Source: Fructobacillus evanidus
GTDB taxonomy: Bacteria; Bacillota; Bacilli; Lactobacillales; Lactobacillaceae
Direction of reading: 5' to 3'
NCBI RefSeq assembly: GCF_963580165.1
Contig: NZ_CAUZLM010000007.1
Coordinates: 24,144-88,143 of the forward strand
DNA: 64,000 nt
This document shows, piece by piece, positions 7,601-16,023 of this stretch. A model generated the notes under the pieces. It searched no databases. It saw nothing but the letters and a program-made list of their open reading frames with translations, and was not told where the DNA came from. Position numbers and translations under genes: made by a program. The stretch's first letter is position 1; each line of letters opens with the position of its first letter.

Positions 7601-8953
7601 GTCAACCACGTTCCCCAGTTCCATCTTCACGGCCGATAATTCAATAATTCGGTCCGAAACGGCCGACAACCCCGTCGTTTCCAAATCGAAGGCGACGTAG
7701 GTTTGGTCCTTGGCCAAGAGGTCTAAGTCCTTGGTGTTATAGGCAATCGGATCACCATCCTCAACGACGTTGGCTTCCATACCATAAATCATTTTCAAAT
7801 TATGCTTTTTGGCCGCAGCAATCGCCGTTGGATACCCTTGAACGTTGCCGTTGTCCATGACCGCCAGCGTCGTCTGGCCCCAGTTTTCAGCCAAGCCAGC
7901 CAAGCCGTTAAAATCAGTGACCGCATCCATCCCAGACATATTGGTATGGGCATGCAGTTCGATGCGCTTTTCCTCGCCCTCATAGGGTTCGGCTCGCTTT
8001 TCGTGGTCAACGACTTGAAGGTCATAGATGTTTAAGGCTAATTCACGAGCGTAGGTATCCTCTTGCACGTTTCCACGGACCTTAACCCACTGACCCGCCT
8101 TTAATTGATCGAAGACGGCCTCGTCCTGCTCATTATTTGAAAACTTCTTCGCCGTAATTGATGAAGAGTAGTCCGTAATCTTTAAGGTCATTAATTTACG
8201 ACCGGACCGAAGTTCGCGAACTTCATCGGCAAAGACAAACCCTTCAACGACGACCCGCGACTCCTCACCATCAATTTCCTCTAAGCGAGTGACTGGGATA
8301 TCAGCGTTGATGGCGCGGCCAAGGCGCAGTGCAACCCCAGATGCAGACTTCTTTGGCTTGGCCGCATTGGCCTTTTCAATGGCCTGATTGATACTTTCTT
8401 GAACAGCCTGATGGTGAGACTGGTAATCTTGCGACAACTTTTCCTGCATCTTTTCGTCGACTTGGATGGCAAAGGTCAAATCAGGCAAGCCAAAGCTTTG
8501 ATAGACTGCTTGCAATTCAGCCAAAACATTCTTCGTCATGGCAGCAGCCAAATTAGGCATTGCCGTGGCAATCAATACCTGACGGTCTTTCGCCAAATTG
8601 ATTTGCGAAGAAGCCGCTAACTGTTGCCCAACGGCAAACGGCAAACTGGTTTTGGTCAAGGCTAAGTGAAAATAGTCTCGAATCACTTCGTCGCTAACCG
8701 TTGTATTAGCGGCTTCAATGGCCAAATCAACTGAGGAAACGTGTTGGAAATTTCCTTTCAGACCTTGGGAAAAACTCAGGTATACCTGGAAGGGCAAAAC
8801 CTGATTTAACGCCAAGACAAAGCGCCAAGACTTTTCAACCGGATTAACCTCAACCGCCTTTAAGTACCCACCTTGAAAATACGCCCGGTTCTCTTCCCCT
8901 TGCTTCGTTTGGGTCAGTAATTGTTCTAATTGTTCTTTTGGGCTCAGCGGCAT
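4640..8953 (-). CDS. polC: DNA polymerase III alpha subunit, PolC type
   Basis: Main replicative polymerase of low-GC Gram-positives, 1437 residues, the same length as the Bacillus subtilis enzyme. Order: N-terminal domain, OB fold (about 230-310), PHP domain (from about 330), embedded 3'-5' exonuclease (about 418-585, FDLETTG), palm with PDIDLNFSGDYQ, and the FPRAHAAAYV region. The PHP domain keeps HAHT but has MDN where relatives have TDH, and VTGDVKY replaces the histidine-bearing VTGNVHY. The four zinc cysteines expected before the catalytic aspartates (roughly residues 900-950) are all absent. Last gene of uppS-cdsA-rseP-proS-polC. Confidence 0.97.
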   Translation of the reverse strand: MPLSPKEQLEQLLTQTKQGEENRAYFQGGYLKAVEVNPVEKSWRFVLALNQVLPFQVYLSFSQGLKGNFQHVSSVDLAIEAANTTVSDEVIRDYFHLALTKTSLPFAVGQQLAASSQINLAKDRQVLIATAMPNLAAAMTKNVLAELQAVYQSFGLPDLTFAIQVDEKMQEKLSQDYQSHHQAVQESINQAIEKANAAKPKKSASGVALRLGRAINADIPVTRLEEIDGEESRVVVEGFVFADEVRELRSGRKLMTLKITDYSSSITAKKFSNNEQDEAVFDQLKAGQWVKVRGNVQEDTYARELALNIYDLQVVDHEKRAEPYEGEEKRIELHAHTNMSGMDAVTDFNGLAGLAENWGQTTLAVMDNGNVQGYPTAIAAAKKHNLKMIYGMEANVVEDGDPIAYNTKDLDLLAKDQTYVAFDLETTGLSAVSDRIIELSAVKMELGNVVDKFSEYINPGFPLSEFTTNLTSITDAMVANAKPEKDVINAFREWSAGTILIGHNVTFDVDFLNATYDRYGEEAISNPVIDTLTLTRWLYPDYKSYRLGTLAKKFSIELEQAHRAIYDAETTGHLAWKLLKEAKERFDLSNLNQLNDHMLDGGAWRHGRPFHLSVLVQNETGLKNLYRLVSESNVLYFNKVPRIPRSVLVKYREGLLIGTGDTDGDVIVTLIEKGYQAAKKKAAFYDYLEIQPLANYQPMLDSQLIANKSKLEKLIKEMIQLGQELNKPVAVTGDVKYTNPEDKIYRSILIGSQPGNPLNRTNLPDLHFRTTQDLLDQFAFLGEDEAKQVVITNTHAIANQVEDISPLKEGSFPPKIPEAGDELREKTFAAAKEAYGDPLPELIQERIDRELKSIIGNGFAPHYMIAQRLVAKSNKDGYLVGSRGSVGSSFVATMSGITEVNPLPPHYRSAHGDYFELADEKKYGSGYDLPDKEDPNHPGEMLIGDGQNIPFETFMGFTGNKVPDIDLNFSGDYQPIAHNYMKVMFGEKKVYRAGTIATVAEKTAFGYVKAYERDHDKHYRGVEVERLASGITGVKRTTGQHPGGILIVPADYDIYDFTPVQYPADDQTALWQTTHMDYHSIHDNLLKMDILGHDDPTMVRTLKDLSGIDPQSIPANDPGVLSLFTSTEALGVTPEQINSKTGTLGLPEFGTNFVRGMLEDTQPHTYSELLQISGLSHGTDVWLGNAHDLVENGTATIATVIGTRDKIMTDLIGYGLPSEDAFNIMEKVRKGKGITDEYQALMRKHEVPEWYIESCLKIKYMFPRAHAAAYVLMALRIAYFKVYFPAVYYATYFSVRASAFDVVAMARGKEAVKSAIAKIRDLGNDATKGDQDLQTVLEMANEALERGISFKMVDLYRSEATDWVIDGNELIPPFSTIPGLGDNVAKQIVAARAEKKFISKEDLKKRGKVSQTIIEFLTLHSVISDLPDENQLSLFDF

Positions 8954-8975
8954 ACAAAAACCTTTCTATGACAGC

Positions 8976-9001
8976 AAAAAGCCGATCTACATCGGCTTTT
9001 T
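8976..9001. terminator. Bidirectional terminator between proS and polC
   Basis: AAAAAGCCGAT-CTAC-ATCGGCTTTTT, an 11-bp stem with A/T tracts on both sides. It ends proS transcripts before polC, so polC may need its own promoter or read-through. Confidence 0.8.
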
Positions 9002-9008
9002 GTCAAAC

Positions 9009-10745
9009 TTACTGTGCATCTTCTTGCCCATCTAATAAGACGGCAATCGATTCATTTACTTCTGAAATACGCATTTCAAATTCAGATTGGGTACCACGAA
9101 CAGTGACTTCCACAATCCCTTCACCGGCCTTCTTACCAATCGTAATGCGGATTGGCAAACCAATCAAATCAGCATCGGCGAACTTGACACCTGGACGTTC
9201 CTTACGGTCATCAACCAAGACTTCTAATCCTTGGTCAGTCAATGAAGCTTCCAATTCAGCCGTGACCTTGGCCTGGTCATCATCCTTCAAGTTGATGGGC
9301 ACAAGGTGAACATCGAATGGCGCAACGCTTGCTGGCCAAACCAATCCCTTGTCGTCACTCTTTTGTTCTGCAATTGCTGCCAACAAACGAGAAACACCAA
9401 TGCCATAAGAACCCATAATCATGTCGGTATTGCGGCCATTTTCATCAAGCACTTGGGCACCCAAGGCCTTTGAATACTTTGTTCCTAATTTGAAAATGTG
9501 GCCAATTTCGATTCCCTTGGTGAATTGTAGCTTTCCCTTACCGTCAACGGAAAGGTCCCCTTCCTTGGCTGTTCGGAAATCAGCAACCTGGTCATCAGCC
9601 AATTCAACATCTCGACCCCAGTTCACGTTCAAGAGGTGCTTGCCATCTTCATTGGCTCCTGCGGCAAAGTTGACCAAATCAGCGGCACGCTCGTCAACTA
9701 GTAATTGAACGTTTTCTGGCAAACCAACTGGTCCTAATGAGCCAAATGATGCCCCAACAGTTTCCTTAACCAATCCTTCATCGGCCAATTCAACTTCTGG
9801 ATAGCCCAAATGATTTTGGACCTTAACCAAGTTCACTTCAAAGTCACCAGTTGTCACAACAGCAACCAAGTCTTGGTCAGGAGTGATAACCATGATTGTC
9901 TTCACTAGTTGAGCAGGATCTTCATCCAAAAGTTCTGCTAATTCTGCAATCGTTTTTGCATTTGGCGTATCAATCTTTTGTAATTCAGCTAATTCTTGAC
10001 CCTCTTGTGGATTTTCCTGGCGAACATAAGCATCCTTGGCCATTTCCAAGTTAGCTGCATATTCGCTTTGATCAGAATAAACAATCGTGTCTTCCCCAGC
10101 AGCTGCGGGTGCTGAGAATTCCTTTGAATCAGAACCACCCATGGCACCAGCATCACCAACGATTACCCGGTAATCAATGCCAATTCGATCAAAGATCTTC
10201 ACGTAAGCTGCTTCCATCTTCGTAAAGGCAGCATCCAAACCAGCTTGATCAGCTGAGAATGAATAAGCATCCTTCATAATGAATTCACGCGTCCGCAAAA
10301 GGCCAAAACGTGGGCGACCTTCATCACGGAACTTGGCTTGAATTTGATAAACCAATAATGGTAACTTTTTATAAGACTTCACATCGTTAGCAAAAAGTTC
10401 CGTAAAGGTCTCTTCATGCGTTGGGCCCAAGATAAAATCACGGTCCTGACGGTTCTTAAACTTATATAAATCTTGGCCATAAGTAGCATAACGGCCTGAC
10501 CGCTCCCACAATTCAGCAGGCAAAACTTCAGGCACCAACATTTCGTTGGCATCAACCGCATCCATTTCCTCACGGATGATGGCTTCAATTTTGTTCAACA
10601 CACGCTTTGCCAATGGTAAGTAAGCAAACATCCCAGCCGTAACGGGTCGGATGTAACCGGCCTTCAAGAGCAATTGATGTGATTTTACTTCGGCGTCAGC
10701 GGGAATCTCCCGCAAGGTTGGCATGAAAAGCTGTGATTGTTTCAT
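9009..10745 (-). CDS. proS: Prolyl-tRNA synthetase (bacterial type with editing domain)
   Basis: Class II synthetase charging tRNA-Pro, 578 residues from the ATG at 10743-10745 (MKQSQLFMPTLREIPADAE). This start has GAAAGAAGGA upstream; a longer frame exists but adds non-family sequence. Motif 2 appears as FRDEGRPRFGLLRTREFIMKD (quoted in part), followed by an insertion (editing) domain around 225-400. Motif 3 is MGSYGIGVSRL, then an anticodon-binding C-terminal domain. Lies between rseP and polC. Confidence 0.96.
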   Translation of the reverse strand: MKQSQLFMPTLREIPADAEVKSHQLLLKAGYIRPVTAGMFAYLPLAKRVLNKIEAIIREEMDAVDANEMLVPEVLPAELWERSGRYATYGQDLYKFKNRQDRDFILGPTHEETFTELFANDVKSYKKLPLLVYQIQAKFRDEGRPRFGLLRTREFIMKDAYSFSADQAGLDAAFTKMEAAYVKIFDRIGIDYRVIVGDAGAMGGSDSKEFSAPAAAGEDTIVYSDQSEYAANLEMAKDAYVRQENPQEGQELAELQKIDTPNAKTIAELAELLDEDPAQLVKTIMVITPDQDLVAVVTTGDFEVNLVKVQNHLGYPEVELADEGLVKETVGASFGSLGPVGLPENVQLLVDERAADLVNFAAGANEDGKHLLNVNWGRDVELADDQVADFRTAKEGDLSVDGKGKLQFTKGIEIGHIFKLGTKYSKALGAQVLDENGRNTDMIMGSYGIGVSRLLAAIAEQKSDDKGLVWPASVAPFDVHLVPINLKDDDQAKVTAELEASLTDQGLEVLVDDRKERPGVKFADADLIGLPIRITIGKKAGEGIVEVTVRGTQSEFEMRISEVNESIAVLLDGQEDAQ

Positions 10746-10823
10746 AAAGTCCTTCTTTCGACTAATTTTAATTAATAGGCAATGGCCTGTCATGAAAAAG
10801 CGAATAACATTATTTGTAAATCA

Positions 10824-12077
10824 TTATTGACCCAAGTCCTTAATGGTCACTAAGATCATCAAGACAACCAGTAAGGCTGTTCCAGCACCAGTCAATGTTG
10901 TTGCTAACCAGGCAGGCGCAGGTCGCCTGAAGATTGCTTCAATAAGGTCTAAAAAGATTTTACCACCATCCAAAGGCGGAATTGGTAAAAGATTGATTAA
11001 GCCCAGGTTAACCGATAGCAGTCCCAGCAGGGCTAGCACCGTGACAAATCCTTGGTGCGATGCCTGGGCAGTTGTCTTGGCTAACATCACGGGGCCACCC
11101 AGTTTGTTGATTGAAAAGCCACCCACAAAAAGATCCTTGATTCCGTTACCTACTTGAGTAAACCACGTACCCGTATTGAGGAGAGAAAACTTAATTCTTG
11201 ACAGCGGATCGCGGTAACTTTTCACCCCAACCCCGATTCGAATTTGTTTTTGTCCTGAAACCTCGCTTAATTCAGGCGTTACTGTTTTATTCAACGTCTT
11301 GCCTGACCGACTGATTTTCAATTGCAGTGATTGGTCGGCCTTCTTCGTCACCTCATTAGCAAAATCAGTAAAGCTCTGAACGCTTTGACCGTTGACGGCC
11401 AAAATCTTATCACCAGACTGAATGCCAGCCTGAGCGGCCGGTTCACTCTTGACTACCTGGCCAATAATTGGTTCATTAAAGTGAACTGAAGGCAAGGCAA
11501 AACTTAAAATTCCGGCAGCTAAAATAGCCAAAATAAAGTTCATTGCCGGTCCCGCAAAGTTAATCAACAACCGTTTCCAAACAGGCGCTGATTCAACCCA
11601 CGTGTTTGCGGGAGCAATACGCGTAGTAATCCCCTCTTGGTCGGTCTTAATCGCTGTTTGGGCAACCGTCAACGTCAACAAATTTTCTTCATCCTGACGG
11701 TAACCGGTCATGGTCATGTCATGGACCAAATCAGCTGAATCGACTTGGAAAAAGAAGCCGGGGCCATCCTGGTCAACCCGCTCATCCATGCTTTCAACTT
11801 CGCCGGCCTGATTTAAGACCAGTCGAAAACGCTGCCCAGCCTCGAGCTCATCCTTTTCCATCTCGCTCGCCATGCGCACATAGCCACCAACGGGTAAAAG
11901 ACGAATCGTATAAGCCGTTTGATTCTTATACCATGATAAAATTTTTGGGCCCATGCCAATGGCAAACTCACGAACCAAGACACCTGATTTTTTGGCGACA
12001 ATAAAGTGACCAAATTCATGGAAACCGACCAACAGGCCAAAAACAATCAAAAAAGCGATAATCGCAGTGATGTTCAT
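10824..12077 (-). CDS. rseP: RIP metalloprotease RseP/Eep (site-2 protease)
   Basis: Intramembrane zinc protease that cleaves membrane-embedded substrates such as anti-sigma factors or peptide-pheromone precursors. HEFGH zinc motif at residues 20-24 in the first helix; PDZ domain around 200-280 (AAQAGIQSGDKILAVNG); second metal-ligand motif PPLDGGK near the C-terminus, flanked by helices. 417 residues, usual size. Third gene of the uppS-cdsA-rseP-proS order. Confidence 0.94.
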   Translation of the reverse strand: MNITAIIAFLIVFGLLVGFHEFGHFIVAKKSGVLVREFAIGMGPKILSWYKNQTAYTIRLLPVGGYVRMASEMEKDELEAGQRFRLVLNQAGEVESMDERVDQDGPGFFFQVDSADLVHDMTMTGYRQDEENLLTLTVAQTAIKTDQEGITTRIAPANTWVESAPVWKRLLINFAGPAMNFILAILAAGILSFALPSVHFNEPIIGQVVKSEPAAQAGIQSGDKILAVNGQSVQSFTDFANEVTKKADQSLQLKISRSGKTLNKTVTPELSEVSGQKQIRIGVGVKSYRDPLSRIKFSLLNTGTWFTQVGNGIKDLFVGGFSINKLGGPVMLAKTTAQASHQGFVTVLALLGLLSVNLGLINLLPIPPLDGGKIFLDLIEAIFRRPAPAWLATTLTGAGTALLVVLMILVTIKDLGQ

Positions 12078-12157
12078 TTATTTCATCCTTAAAAAAAGCT
12101 ACAAAGTTCTTGTTCTAATTTAGCTGAGAAAAGCAGCCAGACAACAGGTTTTGGATG

Positions 12158-12955
12158 TTACTGAAGCATCCCCAAGACAGCCATCAAGGGCATCACAACC
12201 AACATTGAATCGAAACGGTCTAAGATACCACCGTGACCTGGCAAAATGCGACCAGAATCCTTAACACCGAAGTGACGCTTCAAAGCAGATTCAATCAAAT
12301 CACCGATTTGACCAGCGATTGACAGCAAAACAGCCATAATAACCAAATCCCAGACGGCATATGGCAAAGCATTGGTCAAAGCGTACAAGGTAACCACAAC
12401 AACCACCGCAATCACTGTCCCACCAACAGAGCCTTCCCAAGTCTTGTTAGGTGAGAGGTTCGGTGACAACTTGTGCTTACCAAAGGCTTTGCCGACAAAG
12501 TAAGCAAATGAATCTGTCAACCAAACCAAAAGCATTCCGAAGAATAAGACGGATAAGCCACGGAAATCAGCCAAGTAGAAATAGTGGAATCCAGTTCCAA
12601 TATAAACCATGGCCAAAAATAGCGTACCAGCATCCTGGAAATTAAAGCTCTTCTTAGCAAAAACCGTTCGAGCAAGGAACAAAAAGGCCAGACCGTAAAT
12701 CACGGATTGGCTATTGACCGTTGCCGGCCAAAAGCCGCTTTGCCAAAAATCTTTCGGCAGGATGATAGCGACAACTCCGATATAAGAAATCAGGGCTTCA
12801 AAAGAAACCAATAGCGTGTGGGTCATCTTCAAAACTTCACTCATCGCCACAATTCCCAAAGCAATGGTCAAAACTAGCAATGGTAAGTCCCCAATAATAA
12901 TTAAGGGAATAAAAACAACCAAGGCCAAAACGGCCGTAATAATCCGCGTTTTCAT
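12158..12955 (-). CDS. cdsA: Phosphatidate cytidylyltransferase
   Basis: Makes CDP-diacylglycerol from phosphatidate and CTP for phospholipid synthesis. 265 residues, mostly hydrophobic, with about seven or eight helices. The CDS signature is complete near the C-terminus (S-x-x-KRHFGVKDSGRILPGHGG-x-LDR-x-DS). Lies 80 bases upstream of rseP and 93 bases downstream of uppS. Confidence 0.95.
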   Translation of the reverse strand: MKTRIITAVLALVVFIPLIIIGDLPLLVLTIALGIVAMSEVLKMTHTLLVSFEALISYIGVVAIILPKDFWQSGFWPATVNSQSVIYGLAFLFLARTVFAKKSFNFQDAGTLFLAMVYIGTGFHYFYLADFRGLSVLFFGMLLVWLTDSFAYFVGKAFGKHKLSPNLSPNKTWEGSVGGTVIAVVVVVTLYALTNALPYAVWDLVIMAVLLSIAGQIGDLIESALKRHFGVKDSGRILPGHGGILDRFDSMLVVMPLMAVLGMLQ

Positions 12956-13048
12956 CGGAATTTCTCACTTTCAAAATTTAAATCTTTTTTTCGTTTATGC
13001 CACCCTCTTTTGCATCCGGGTAGCGACTAGATGTCGTGATTACTGATT

Positions 13049-13834
13049 TTATGAGCTGACCTTACCAAAGCGACGATCACGCTTGGTAAAACTCTCCAGT
13101 GCCAATTCGAACTGTTCTTGGTCAAAATCAGGCCAAAGAACCGGCGTAAAGTAAAACTCCGAATAGGCGGCCTGATAAGGTAAGAAGTTCGAGAGTCGCT
13201 CTTCACCAGAGGTCCGAATAATCAAATCAGGATCGGCCAAGTCACCTAAGAATCCTGTCGTTAATTCAGCAGCAAAGGCCGCTGGGTTAATGTCTTCAAC
13301 CGCCATTTCGCCATCTTGCACCTTTTTAGCCAGTGCCGCTGCGGCATCAACGATTTCTTTTTGGCCACCATAGTTCAAAGCAAAGTTCAAAACCATCCCA
13401 GTATTTTGACTGGTTTGTTCCTTAGCGTCGTAAACCGCCTTTTTGGTTGCTTCGGGCAAGGCATCAATATCGCCAATGGTTTCCACTCGAACATTTTGTT
13501 CAATTAACTCCGGTACAAAGGTATCAAAGAAAGTGACCGGTAGTTTCATTAAAAAGGAAACTTCATCCTTGGGTCGGGACCAATTTTCCGTTGAAAAGGC
13601 ATAGAGTGTCAAAACAGAGACACCAGCAGAAGAGGCTAATTTAGTAACCGTCTTGACCGTCTCCATCCCTTGCTTATGACCCGCAACCCGGGGCATATGC
13701 CGTTTTTTGGCCCAACGACCATTCCCATCCATAATAATGGCTAAGTGCTTTGGAATCTTTAATTCATTTAAGACCAAGTGGTGACCGACTAAATGTTTCT
13801 TTTTATGTGAAAATACCTTTGCCAACAGGCTCAT
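13049..13834 (-). CDS. uppS: Isoprenyl transferase (undecaprenyl diphosphate synthase)
   Basis: cis-Prenyltransferase making the C55 lipid carrier for peptidoglycan and teichoic acid synthesis. 261 residues; the signature IIMDGNGRWAKKR at about 33-45 carries the catalytic Asp, with later LYAFSTENW, NYGGQKEI and the RTSGE-RLSNFLPYQ stretch. First gene of the envelope/replication cluster. Confidence 0.96.
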   Translation of the reverse strand: MSLLAKVFSHKKKHLVGHHLVLNELKIPKHLAIIMDGNGRWAKKRHMPRVAGHKQGMETVKTVTKLASSAGVSVLTLYAFSTENWSRPKDEVSFLMKLPVTFFDTFVPELIEQNVRVETIGDIDALPEATKKAVYDAKEQTSQNTGMVLNFALNYGGQKEIVDAAAALAKKVQDGEMAVEDINPAAFAAELTTGFLGDLADPDLIIRTSGEERLSNFLPYQAAYSEFYFTPVLWPDFDQEQFELALESFTKRDRRFGKVSS

Positions 13835-13908
13835 CGTTTTGTCTCCGTCCGACTTTCGTCATTTAATTCATTCCTCACTATTTTACCAGAAAAAAGCGGG
13901 CAAACAAA

Positions 13909-13938
13909 AAAATGCCGGCTGAAATTCGCCGACATTTT
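13909..13938 (-). terminator. Terminator of glmS
   Basis: Minus strand AAATGTCGGC-GAATTTCA-GCCGGCATTT followed by TTTTTG; lies between the glmS stop and uppS. Confidence 0.8.
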
Positions 13939-13980
13939 GGTTACTAGTGTTGTTTTTTGATGATTGGGCAGCCAAACACT

Positions 13981-15786
13981 TTATTGAACCGTGACTGATT
14001 TTGCCAGGTTACGAGGACGATCAACATCCAAATGACGGTCCAATGTTGCATAATAAGCAATCAATTGGGCTGGGATAACAGCCAAGATTGGCATCAACAA
14101 TTCTTCCACTTCAGGCAAAACAAAAGCATCGCCATCCTTAGTCAAGCTCTTTGAAGCAATCACAACCGTATTAGCACCACGGGCAGCAACCTGAGCCACT
14201 TCACCACGGAGCAAGCCGGCCGTCTTCTTTTGCGTCAACAACGCGAAGACCGGTGTACCATCCTCAATCAAAGAAATCGTGCCGTGCTTCAATTCCCCGG
14301 CTGCAAAGCCTTCTGTCTGCACGTAAGAGATTTCCTTCAACTTCAAAGCCGCTTCCAAAGCAACCGCAGCATCCAAGCCACGACCGATATAAAAGGCTGA
14401 CTTTTGATCCTTCAAGGCCGTTTCAGCAATCTTCTTAAAGGCTTCCTTTTCATCCGTAATGGCTGAGATTTCAACAGCGACCTTGGCCAATTCTGCCTTC
14501 AAATCAAAGCCAGGGTTTCCCAAGGCTGAAGCCAAGATGGCTTGGACTAAAACTTGGGCCGTGTAAGCCTTGGTTGAAGCCACGGCGATTTCTGGGCCGG
14601 CCAAGACTGGCAAGGCAAAATCAGCTTCGCGGGTCAACGTTGAGTTCATCACGTTGGCCAACGTCAAAGCTGGGAAGCCCTGCTTCTTGACGTTATCCAA
14701 CACTTCACGAGAATCAGCCGTTTCGCCAGACTGAGACAAGAAGATAAAGAATGGCTTAGCTGACAACATTGGTTGGTCGTAGGCAAATTCGGAAGCAATG
14801 TGCACTTCCGTTGGAATCTTTGCCCATTGTTCGAAGTAACGCTTTCCAACCAAACCGGCGTGGTAAGAAGTTCCAGCCGCGACGATGTAAAGTCGATCAG
14901 CCTCCTTCATCTTGTCGGTGATGGCGCAACCGATTCCTTGCAACTGCCCCTCTTCATCGAAGTAATGAGCAGCAATGTTGCGGGCAACGACCGCTTGTTC
15001 ATCGATTTCCTTCAACATATAGTAAGGATAAGCACCCTTATCAGTGTCTTCTGGGTCAATTTCCAATGTAAAGTGTTCGCGATCAACTGGTTCTTCATTA
15101 GCATCATAAACGGCCACTGAGTCTGGCTTGATGATCGCGATATCACCATCGCGCAATTCGATAAATTCTTTGGTCACATCAATCATGGCTGCGGCATCAG
15201 ACGTTACCACGTTCCCATGGTCAGAAACACCAACCAAAAGTGGTGACTTCTTCTTAGCGGCAAATAAAGTACCGGGTTCCTTCGTATCAATCAACAAGAA
15301 ACCATAAGCTGAGTTGTCGCCCAACAAAGAAATCATCTTCCGGAAAGCTTCAACGTTTGACAAGCCTTCTTCAGTAGCAAACTTGTCAACCAATTGAACA
15401 GCGACTTCCGTATCCGTTTCAGATACGAAGTGAACACCTGGCAAGTATTCAGCCTTCAATTCTTGGTAGTTTTCAATAACACCGTTGTGAACCAAGTAAA
15501 AACGGTCATCGGCTGACTTTTGTGGGTGGGCGTTTTCAATCGTTACGTTCCCATGAGTTGCCCAACGAGTGTGCGCAATACCAGAAGTCCCAATAAAGCC
15601 ATTGGCCTTCGCTTTTTCAGCTAACTTGGCGACCCGTCCCTTCTCACGAATATAGGCATCATTGCCTGCATTATCCATCAGATAAACACCGGCAGAATCG
15701 TAACCACGGTATTCCAACTTTTGCAAACCATGCAAAAGGCATGGCAAAGCCTGTTCAACACCGGTTACTCCAACAATTCCACACAT
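13981..15786 (-). CDS. glmS: Glutamine-fructose-6-phosphate aminotransferase (isomerizing)
   Basis: First step of UDP-GlcNAc synthesis: fructose 6-phosphate plus glutamine to glucosamine 6-phosphate. 601 residues. The nucleophilic Cys2 (MCGIVGVTG) heads the class II glutaminase domain, with HTRWATHG and the GVIENY loop. Two SIS domains follow (SQSGETADS, STKAYTAQV), ending RNLAKSVTVQ. Monocistronic, with its own promoter and terminator. The leader is too short and lacks the conserved core of a glmS ribozyme. Confidence 0.97.
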   Translation of the reverse strand: MCGIVGVTGVEQALPCLLHGLQKLEYRGYDSAGVYLMDNAGNDAYIREKGRVAKLAEKAKANGFIGTSGIAHTRWATHGNVTIENAHPQKSADDRFYLVHNGVIENYQELKAEYLPGVHFVSETDTEVAVQLVDKFATEEGLSNVEAFRKMISLLGDNSAYGFLLIDTKEPGTLFAAKKKSPLLVGVSDHGNVVTSDAAAMIDVTKEFIELRDGDIAIIKPDSVAVYDANEEPVDREHFTLEIDPEDTDKGAYPYYMLKEIDEQAVVARNIAAHYFDEEGQLQGIGCAITDKMKEADRLYIVAAGTSYHAGLVGKRYFEQWAKIPTEVHIASEFAYDQPMLSAKPFFIFLSQSGETADSREVLDNVKKQGFPALTLANVMNSTLTREADFALPVLAGPEIAVASTKAYTAQVLVQAILASALGNPGFDLKAELAKVAVEISAITDEKEAFKKIAETALKDQKSAFYIGRGLDAAVALEAALKLKEISYVQTEGFAAGELKHGTISLIEDGTPVFALLTQKKTAGLLRGEVAQVAARGANTVVIASKSLTKDGDAFVLPEVEELLMPILAVIPAQLIAYYATLDRHLDVDRPRNLAKSVTVQ

Positions 15787-15846
15787 ACAAAATTTCTCGC
15801 TTTCAAAAAAATTGGTTTGGTAATACTTTTTAAGTTAACAACTGCT

Positions 15847-15874
15847 ATTCTATCAGTATTATTCGCTTAGTCAA
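15847..15874 (-). promoter_or_regulatory. glmS promoter
   Basis: Minus strand TTGACT, 16-base spacer, TAGAAT. It lies about 60 bases upstream of the glmS start and diverges from the adenine deaminase gene. Confidence 0.65.
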
Positions 15875-16023
15875 TCCCGAAATCAATAATTGGTATAGAC
15901 TAAATGACCGGCAGTAGTCAACTTTCTTCACAAAGCTGATTTTCCAGGCGTTTAAATCAGTTCCAAAGCCTGGCTGACATGTGCTAAACTAAATAAAATT
16001 CAAAACGAAAAAAGGAGTGCACA

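Noticed and set aside
15787..16023. glmS ribozyme upstream of glmS
   Set aside because: The leader downstream of the likely promoter is only about 55 bases and lacks the conserved ribozyme core.
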